A DNA stretch of 64,000 bases from positions 17,816 through 81,815 of the forward strand of contig NZ_JBAXHI010000017.1 of the NCBI RefSeq assembly GCF_037138995.1, written 5' to 3'. How positions within the stretch are numbered: position 1 is the stretch's first letter; each line of letters begins with the position of its first letter. This stretch comes from Chlorohelix sp037138995 (GTDB taxonomy: Bacteria; Chloroflexota; Chloroflexia; Chloroheliales; Chloroheliaceae). A model generated the notes under the pieces. That model was not told where the DNA came from and did no database searches. It saw nothing but the letters and a program-made list of their open reading frames with translations. Positions 60,275 through 64,000 of this stretch are shown here, in pieces. The position numbers were made by a program, and so were the translations under genes.

Positions 60275-60655
60275 ATGAAAAAAGTCGCGATATTTAGCGG
60301 CATCGCGGTAGTAGTATTAATTGCAGCTCTCGTCGCGGTGTTAATTTGGGTTGATACCGATTTTCTGCGAAAACTTTCCTATGTATCCTTAAGTATGATG
60401 TCGATATTCGCATGCGGCTTACTAATCGCTGTTACTGCGCTTGTGGCAATCCTAGCTGCTTTGATACAGGTGCTTAACAACCTCACCCGTGATAAAGTTA
60501 GCCCGCTAATTGATAAAGTCAATGAAGCCGCCGATACGGCGCGTGGTACGGCTATTTACGTTGGTGAGGGTGTAGTATCTCCAATGGTACGACTTGCGTC
60601 CTTGTTGGCGGCATTGCGTGGCGCAGTTTCCGCCCTTTTTACCAAGAGGAGCTAA
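60275..60655 (+). CDS. Two-helix membrane protein, 126 aa
   Basis: Helix 1 lies near residues 5-26 (VVVLIAALVAVLIWV) and helix 2 near 40-66 (MSIFACGLLIAVTALVAILAAL). An amphipathic region follows with DKVSPLIDKVNEAADTARGTA, similar to the apolipoprotein-like repeats of DUF948-type small proteins. The C terminus is basic. No function can be named. It overlaps nothing and is followed after 3 bp by a 39-residue gene, so the two should be cotranscribed. AAGGAG lies upstream of its ATG. Confidence 0.7.
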   Translation: MKKVAIFSGIAVVVLIAALVAVLIWVDTDFLRKLSYVSLSMMSIFACGLLIAVTALVAILAALIQVLNNLTRDKVSPLIDKVNEAADTARGTAIYVGEGVVSPMVRLASLLAALRGAVSALFTKRS

Positions 60656-60658
60656 TAT

Positions 60659-60778
60659 ATGCGCCATTACCGTGTATATAAAGCTCCAAAAAACAACAAT
60701 TTTACTCAAGGTTTCTGGTTAGGTCTAGTGTCTGGAGTGTTGGGGGCAGTAATTGTGCTGGGACGAAATAGAAGTTAA
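60659..60778 (+). CDS. Very small one-helix membrane protein, 39 aa
   Basis: Reads MRHYRVYKAPKNNNFTQ, then a helix FWLGLVSGVLGAVIVLG and a basic end (RNRS). A strong ribosome site AGAGGAG stands 9 nt before the ATG, at the end of the preceding gene. It resembles the short YtxH-like proteins of one glycine-zipper helix. Its last 26 nt overlap the proposed GTG start of the alpha/beta hydrolase gene, which suggests coupled translation of the three genes. Confidence 0.7.
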   Translation: MRHYRVYKAPKNNNFTQGFWLGLVSGVLGAVIVLGRNRS

Positions 60779-61613
60779 AACTTTCCGGCGTGCAGGCGTG
60801 AACATACGCTACCGCTTGTTTAAAGGGGATGCCTCTGCTACTCCCATTGTTTTTGTGCATGGTTGGGCAGGTAGCCAAGATGATTGGCTGTCCCTTTTTG
60901 AAAACTATTGCCAGCAAGGAATAACCTGTCTTGCCTATGATGCGCCCGGTTTCGGTATTTCACAGTTCGATAGCAAGATAGAATCGCGCCGCGCCGACTT
61001 TAGCATTGAACGCTACATGGGAGATTTGCTGGCGTTGCTGGATCATTTGAAGTTGCAACGGATAAGGCTAGTAGGTCATAGCTGGGGTGGAGTGGTAGCG
61101 ATGCGTTTTGCAGCACGTTATCCCGACCGAATCAGCGAACTGGTGGTCATTGGTGGGGCGTACTATGACCCTCACAACTGGATTCACTTTATCTTCAAGT
61201 GGATTAGCTGGGTGATGGTTTGGCTGATTATAGCGGTAAAACCTCTTTTACGGCGTTACAAACGTGTTAGAAAATTTGCGGTGCGCCGTTATACTTATCA
61301 ACCATTACCGGAGCGGGAAGCTGAACTGGTGATGAACGATGTAATATGCAGCGATAACCGAACGCTTGAGAAAACTCTTTGGAGCGGCTACACCGTAAAA
61401 TTCAAAGAAGTCTGTCCGGCAATCACTTCTCCTACCCTATATGTGTCAGGAAAATACGATCAAGTAGCCCCCCCGATGTTTGTAAAACCCTTCGTGGAGA
61501 TGACTCCCTGCTCGCATTATGCGGAACTACAAAAGTGTGGGCATTTCCCCATGCAGGAAATACCGGAACGCCTCATTGAAACCCTCAATAATTTCTGGGA
61601 AAAAACAAAGTAG
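60753..61613 (+). CDS. Alpha/beta hydrolase
   Basis: 286 residues. Catalytic blocks: oxyanion loop VFVHGWAGSQDDW, nucleophile GHSWGGVVAM (Ser), Asp in VSGKYDQVAPP, His in KCGHFPMQEIPE. The cap region (about 140-200) has a hydrophobic WISWVMVWLIIAVKP. Substrate unknown; the layout matches general carboxylesterase/haloperoxidase-like hydrolases. GTG at 60753 is chosen because it precedes the conserved first strand, but GTG at 60798 is another option. It is likely cotranscribed with the two small membrane proteins. Confidence 0.82.
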   Translation: MCWDEIEVKTFRRAGVNIRYRLFKGDASATPIVFVHGWAGSQDDWLSLFENYCQQGITCLAYDAPGFGISQFDSKIESRRADFSIERYMGDLLALLDHLKLQRIRLVGHSWGGVVAMRFAARYPDRISELVVIGGAYYDPHNWIHFIFKWISWVMVWLIIAVKPLLRRYKRVRKFAVRRYTYQPLPEREAELVMNDVICSDNRTLEKTLWSGYTVKFKEVCPAITSPTLYVSGKYDQVAPPMFVKPFVEMTPCSHYAELQKCGHFPMQEIPERLIETLNNFWEKTK

Positions 61614-61643
61614 GCTAAAGCGAAATATACACCTGACAAAATC

Positions 61644-61680
61644 ATACCACAGGGAAAACCAACGCTGTTCCCTGTGGTAT
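61644..61680. terminator. Hairpin between convergent hydrolase and infC genes
   Basis: ATACCACAGGGAA and TTCCCTGTGGTAT are perfect 13-bp arms around 11 nt. The minus strand then reads GATTTTG, the plus strand TAAATTTA. A bidirectional stop is probable although the T runs are short. Confidence 0.65.
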
Positions 61681-61693
61681 TAAATTTAACTTC

Positions 61694-62323
61694 TTATTTA
61701 AGAATGGTCGGTGGCGTTTGTGCCGGGACATTTGCTGGAGCGGTGGAAGTGGGAGGAGTTCCCGCTTCACTAGCCGGACGCGCAGTGCCTTCTGGGCGAG
61801 CGGGCTTCTCTGATTTGGTTGCCTTAGACATAATCATGGTAAGGGATTTTCCTTCCATTCGAGGCGACTGATCCAGAATAGAAATGTCTTTTAGCATTTC
61901 AATAAGCTGTTCCAGCAAATCCTGACCTATGTCGGTATGCGCCAATTCACGCCCTCTGAACCGCACCGTAATCTTAACCTTATCACCATCTTCAAGGAAG
62001 CCCCGCGCTAGGCGAGCTTTTACTTTAAGGTCATGCTCTGCTATTTTAGGCTCAAGCCTGATCTCTTTTACAGTAATAACTTTCTGGGTTTTGCGGGCAT
62101 CGCGCTCTTTTTTGGTCTGTTCATATCGATATTTACCATAATCAAGCAGACGGCATACAGGAGGTTGAGCGTTAGGGGCAACTTCTACCAGATCGAAATT
62201 TCGTTGGCGTGCCATGCTTAGCGCGTCACGGGTACGCATAATTCCGGCTTGCTCTCCATTTTCATCAATAACGCGAACTTCGGGTACGCGGATACGCTCG
62301 TTCACGCGAAGATTTTTGCTAAT
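61694..62323 (-). CDS. infC: Translation initiation factor IF-3, ATT start
   Basis: 209 residues. The family N terminus ISKNLRVNERIRVPEVRVID is found only if translation begins at ATT (62321-62323), with AGGAG 7 nt upstream. The known infC start is a rare AUU codon that lets IF-3 limit its own synthesis. Conserved parts include DLVEVAPNAQPPVCRLLDYG, KEIRLEPKIAEHDLKVK and the C-terminal domain up to ILDQSPRMEGKSLTMIMSK. An extra Pro/Thr/Ala tail of about 35 residues ends the protein. Unlike in many bacteria, rpmI and rplT do not follow it. IF-3 binds the 30S subunit and checks initiator tRNA. Confidence 0.95.
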   Translation of the reverse strand: MSKNLRVNERIRVPEVRVIDENGEQAGIMRTRDALSMARQRNFDLVEVAPNAQPPVCRLLDYGKYRYEQTKKERDARKTQKVITVKEIRLEPKIAEHDLKVKARLARGFLEDGDKVKITVRFRGRELAHTDIGQDLLEQLIEMLKDISILDQSPRMEGKSLTMIMSKATKSEKPARPEGTARPASEAGTPPTSTAPANVPAQTPPTILK

Positions 62324-62553
62324 AGTAAAACTCCTTTCGGCAAATATTTGCTGATAGTTAATAGTATTGGCATAACGGTTAATTAATCTGATAATTTACC
62401 GTTTCGTGCCGGAGTAACTTCTCTACCACGAGTTGGTACTCTGACTAATTTTTAACTTCAAAAGATATTATCTAAAGCCAAGATACCCTTCCGCGGACCA
62501 AAGCTATAGCAAAGGTTAGGAGAGGGTAAACTAGTAAATAAGTTGTTCAAATC

Positions 62554-62596
62554 AAAAAAGAATAAACTTGCGGGTATTCAAAGCCAGCAGGTTTAT
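62554..62596 (-). promoter_or_regulatory. Attenuator-like hairpin in the infC leader
   Basis: Minus-strand ATAAACCTGC and GCAAGTTTAT (one mismatch) make a stem with a 15-nt loop, followed by TCTTTTTT. It begins within a few nucleotides of the predicted transcript start, so infC output could be set by premature termination. The leader to the ATT start is about 275 nt and has no other obvious gene. Confidence 0.5.
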
Positions 62597-62605
62597 ACAA
62601 CATTA

Positions 62606-62634
62606 ATAATAACACGCATATTTGACTACGTCAA
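62606..62634 (-). promoter_or_regulatory. Promoter of infC
   Basis: Minus-strand TTGACG (62629-62634), 17-nt spacer, TATTAT (62606-62611) with a TGT extension: a strong promoter. Confidence 0.75.
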
Positions 62635-62652
62635 CGCCATATGGGACAAGGA

Positions 62653-62779
62653 CCAGGGATTATGCGTTTAGCTCAAACTTCTCGTATCGAGATACAGCAA
62701 GTGTATCAATTTAAAATAATTTCAGGTTCACTGTAAGGTCATTAGAGGGGGCAGCTATTTTCAAACGCATAATCCCTGG
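62653..62779. repeat. 17-bp perfect inverted repeat between infC and tRNA-Lys
   Basis: CCAGGGATTATGCGTTT (62653-62669) and its exact complement (62763-62779) flank 93 bp that contain a small stem (TCTCG-TAT-CGAGA) and no coding frame. Total length is 127 bp, the size of a miniature element. Clear target duplications are not seen. Confidence 0.7.
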
Positions 62780-62787
62780 GAAAAGGG

Positions 62788-62816
62788 TTGACGAGTATGG
62801 CGGAATATGCTACTAT
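62788..62816 (+). promoter_or_regulatory. Promoter of tRNA-Lys
   Basis: TTGACG (62788-62793), 17-nt spacer, TACTAT (62811-62816), 11 bp before the tRNA. Confidence 0.75.
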
Positions 62817-62827
62817 ATATCTCGCTT

Positions 62828-62900
<73 letters not shown>

Positions 62901-62958
62901 TCCAAGCCCATTGCAAAGGTCAGAACGCATCCCTTCCCACTGATTTTCAGGGGGAAAA

Positions 62959-63498
62959 ATGCAACCTAAAACCACTGATACTACGAAATTACACCGCGTA
63001 AAGGCTTGCCCTTTTGCCGGGATGATTACCCGTTGGCTAGATTTTTGCCGCGCCAACGGGCTATCCGAAAAGACCCTCCACGATTACGAAGATAAATCTA
63101 ACAAGTTCCTTTGGTGGTATAAGCACACTGGGTATTACGATTCCAGCGGCTCACACCCGGTAAACGTGTCTATCGAGCATGCCACCGAATTTGTAACGTA
63201 CTTGCGTAGCCACCAACCGGAACGTTGGGGCATCATCGAGCGCACGAATAACAATTGCGGTAAAGACCTCTCCCCCGCCTCTATCGCTTCCTACGGGCGC
63301 GTAGTCAAGGTATTCTTCAACTGGTTGGCAAATGAAGACTATATCGAAACTAGCCCATTTGCAAAAGTGAGCTTCACCACCAACAAGGGCGATAATGAAA
63401 AAGAGGGGCAGACCGAGGAAGTAGCGACCTATTTTGAGCGCTCGTATGCAGTTAAAAAATCATCCCTTTTAATACCGGCTTTTGTACAAATAGTTTGA
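62959..63498 (+). pseudogene. Truncated tyrosine recombinase (phage-type integrase), N-terminal part only
   Basis: About 155 meaningful residues form the N-terminal core-binding (SAM-like) domain: MITRWLDFCRANGLSEKTLHDYEDK, then ASIASYGRVVKVFFNWLANEDYIETSPF, given here in two pieces around the loop. The catalytic domain with R-H-R-Y is absent. The frame runs on antisense into hicA and stops at 63498, so the break lies near 63420-63431. AGGGGG precedes the ATG. It lies behind tRNA-Lys, as integrases of tRNA-targeting elements do. It cannot act as a recombinase; its coding start is intact, so a short protein might still be made. Confidence 0.8.
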
Positions 63499-63671
63499 AG
63501 GGTTGAGGATTTAACGGCGCTATGATTAGGGATTGTCATTGTGGTTTTGCTGCCATCAGAGTTGTTTCTTGCAAGCGCAATATGCTCGGCTTCTCTTACA
63601 ATCTGAAAACCGAGCAATTCCAGCGCTTTCAAAACACGACGTTTAGGGGCATCAACGGGGAATTTAGGCAT
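63429..63671 (-). CDS. hicA: HicA-type mRNA interferase toxin
   Basis: 80 residues, basic. The HicA double-strand-RNA-binding-like fold is seen: MPKFPVDAPKRRVLKALELLGFQIVREAEHIALAR in two segments around LELLGF, with the catalytic His in AEHIAL. TIPNHSAVKSSTL and ICTKAGIKRDDFL complete it. The usual GSH at the active site is here AEH, His kept. The toxin cuts mRNA when HicB is lost. Its ATG shares a base with the hicB stop codon (TAATG). Its 3' end meets the broken integrase. Confidence 0.88.
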   Translation of the reverse strand: MPKFPVDAPKRRVLKALELLGFQIVREAEHIALARNNSDGSKTTMTIPNHSAVKSSTLQTICTKAGIKRDDFLTAYERSK

Positions 63672-63919
63672 TATACAGGGACAGTGACCTCCTCAACCGA
63701 AGCGCTAATAATTGGATCCTCAAATATTCCCAAAGTCTGCTCTCCGAATGTTTCCATGTGAAATTTAATTGCGGAGAGCAGGTCATTTATAGCTTCTTCT
63801 TTAGTATTACCGTCGCCAATAACAACACCTTCAATACCGAGGGGGTAAGCCACCCACCCGTCTGGATGTTCTTCTGCGATTATTTTAATCTGAATTGTGG
63901 ATTTCTTTTTATTTTCCAT
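63671..63919 (-). CDS. hicB: HicB-type antitoxin
   Basis: 82 residues with the HicB partial RNase-H-like fold: IKIIAEEHPDGWVAYPLGIEGVVIGDG, read around WVAYPLGIEG, then TKEEAINDLLSAIKFHMETFG. No C-terminal DNA-binding domain is apparent, so the protein is of the short type. It precedes and overlaps hicA by one base, an order found in many modules. It should neutralise HicA by direct binding. No clear promoter is visible in the last 80 bp. Confidence 0.85.
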   Translation of the reverse strand: MENKKKSTIQIKIIAEEHPDGWVAYPLGIEGVVIGDGNTKEEAINDLLSAIKFHMETFGEQTLGIFEDPIISASVEEVTVPV

Positions 63920-64000
63920 TGGGAATACTTCCGTAATTACTTAATTTTTAACTACTAACAAGGGTGAGCGCGAGGTGAATATATTGTTACCTAGCAGATT

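Overview
This window looks like a chromosomal segment of a moderately AT-rich, Gram-positive-type (monoderm) bacterium, most likely a member of the Chloroflexota. That is an inference from gene content. The signs are lipoproteins whose lipobox runs into long Thr/Ala-rich linkers, an LCP (LytR-CpsA-Psr) protein, an Asp23/FakA/FakB cluster beside rpmB, a zinc-ribbon L28, a protein kinase with an extracytoplasmic tail, and a DPM1-like synthase paired with a PMT-like glycosyltransferase. Clear -35/-10 promoters and rho-independent terminators can be read, and extended -10 boxes (TGnTATAAT) recur. No rRNA, CRISPR array or intact prophage is present. One tRNA gene, tRNA-Lys(CTT), lies near the right end.

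Layout. 1-7.2 kb: a truncated thiamine-binding-type protein, a small hypothetical gene, a hybrid multi-PAS histidine kinase with a degenerate N-terminal receiver, a metallophosphoesterase and a GAF-GAF histidine kinase. 7.2-12.6 kb: a minus-strand operon under a textbook SAM-I riboswitch, with promoter, aptamer, antiterminator/terminator switch, a UroD/MtaA-like protein, a family-5 solute-binding lipoprotein, two Dpp/Opp-type permeases and a terminator. 12.7-19.5 kb: an acetoin-dehydrogenase-like locus made of a divergent E2, an XRE/MmyB-type regulator with a palindromic operator, then acoA-acoB-acoC-acoX. 19.5-24.2 kb: AcuI-type reductase, Mrp/ApbC Fe-S carrier, an esterase preceded by a perfect palindrome, a Cys-rich protein and a rhodanese. 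24.4-29.2 kb: two very large polytopic membrane proteins.

29.2-33.7 kb: a SLATT (DUF4231) two-TM protein and a TRPM-like SLOG protein, the signature of a nucleotide-sensing conflict system, behind a Xaa-Pro peptidase; then a TPR membrane protein and a lipoate/octanoate transferase that could serve the E2 proteins. 33.8-37.5 kb: LCP protein, WD40 lipoprotein and a TPR/MshEN-like protein. 37.9-42.4 kb: two FakB (DegV), FakA and Asp23, divergent from rpmB. 42.6-49.2 kb: Hsp70-like protein, an autoregulated-looking TetR, then a Ser/Thr kinase translationally coupled to an Eco57I-like DNA methylase. 49.5-54.4 kb: an OmpR/HAMP-kinase two-component system and the PMT/DPM1 pair. 54.5-59.6 kb: a cytoplasmic-looking amidase and a carbohydrate ABC transporter without ATPase. 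59.6-64 kb: small membrane proteins, an alpha/beta hydrolase, infC with an ATT start and a long leader, a 17-bp inverted repeat, tRNA-Lys, a truncated tyrosine recombinase and a hicBA toxin-antitoxin module.

The best candidates for unusual biology are the SLOG-SLATT pair, the SAM-riboswitch-controlled UroD-like/oligopeptide-transport operon, the STPK-methylase coupling, and the tRNA-Lys scar with integrase remnant and hicBA. Start sites were re-chosen where a Shine-Dalgarno site or family alignment argued for it. All functional names rest on motif recognition by eye, without database searches.
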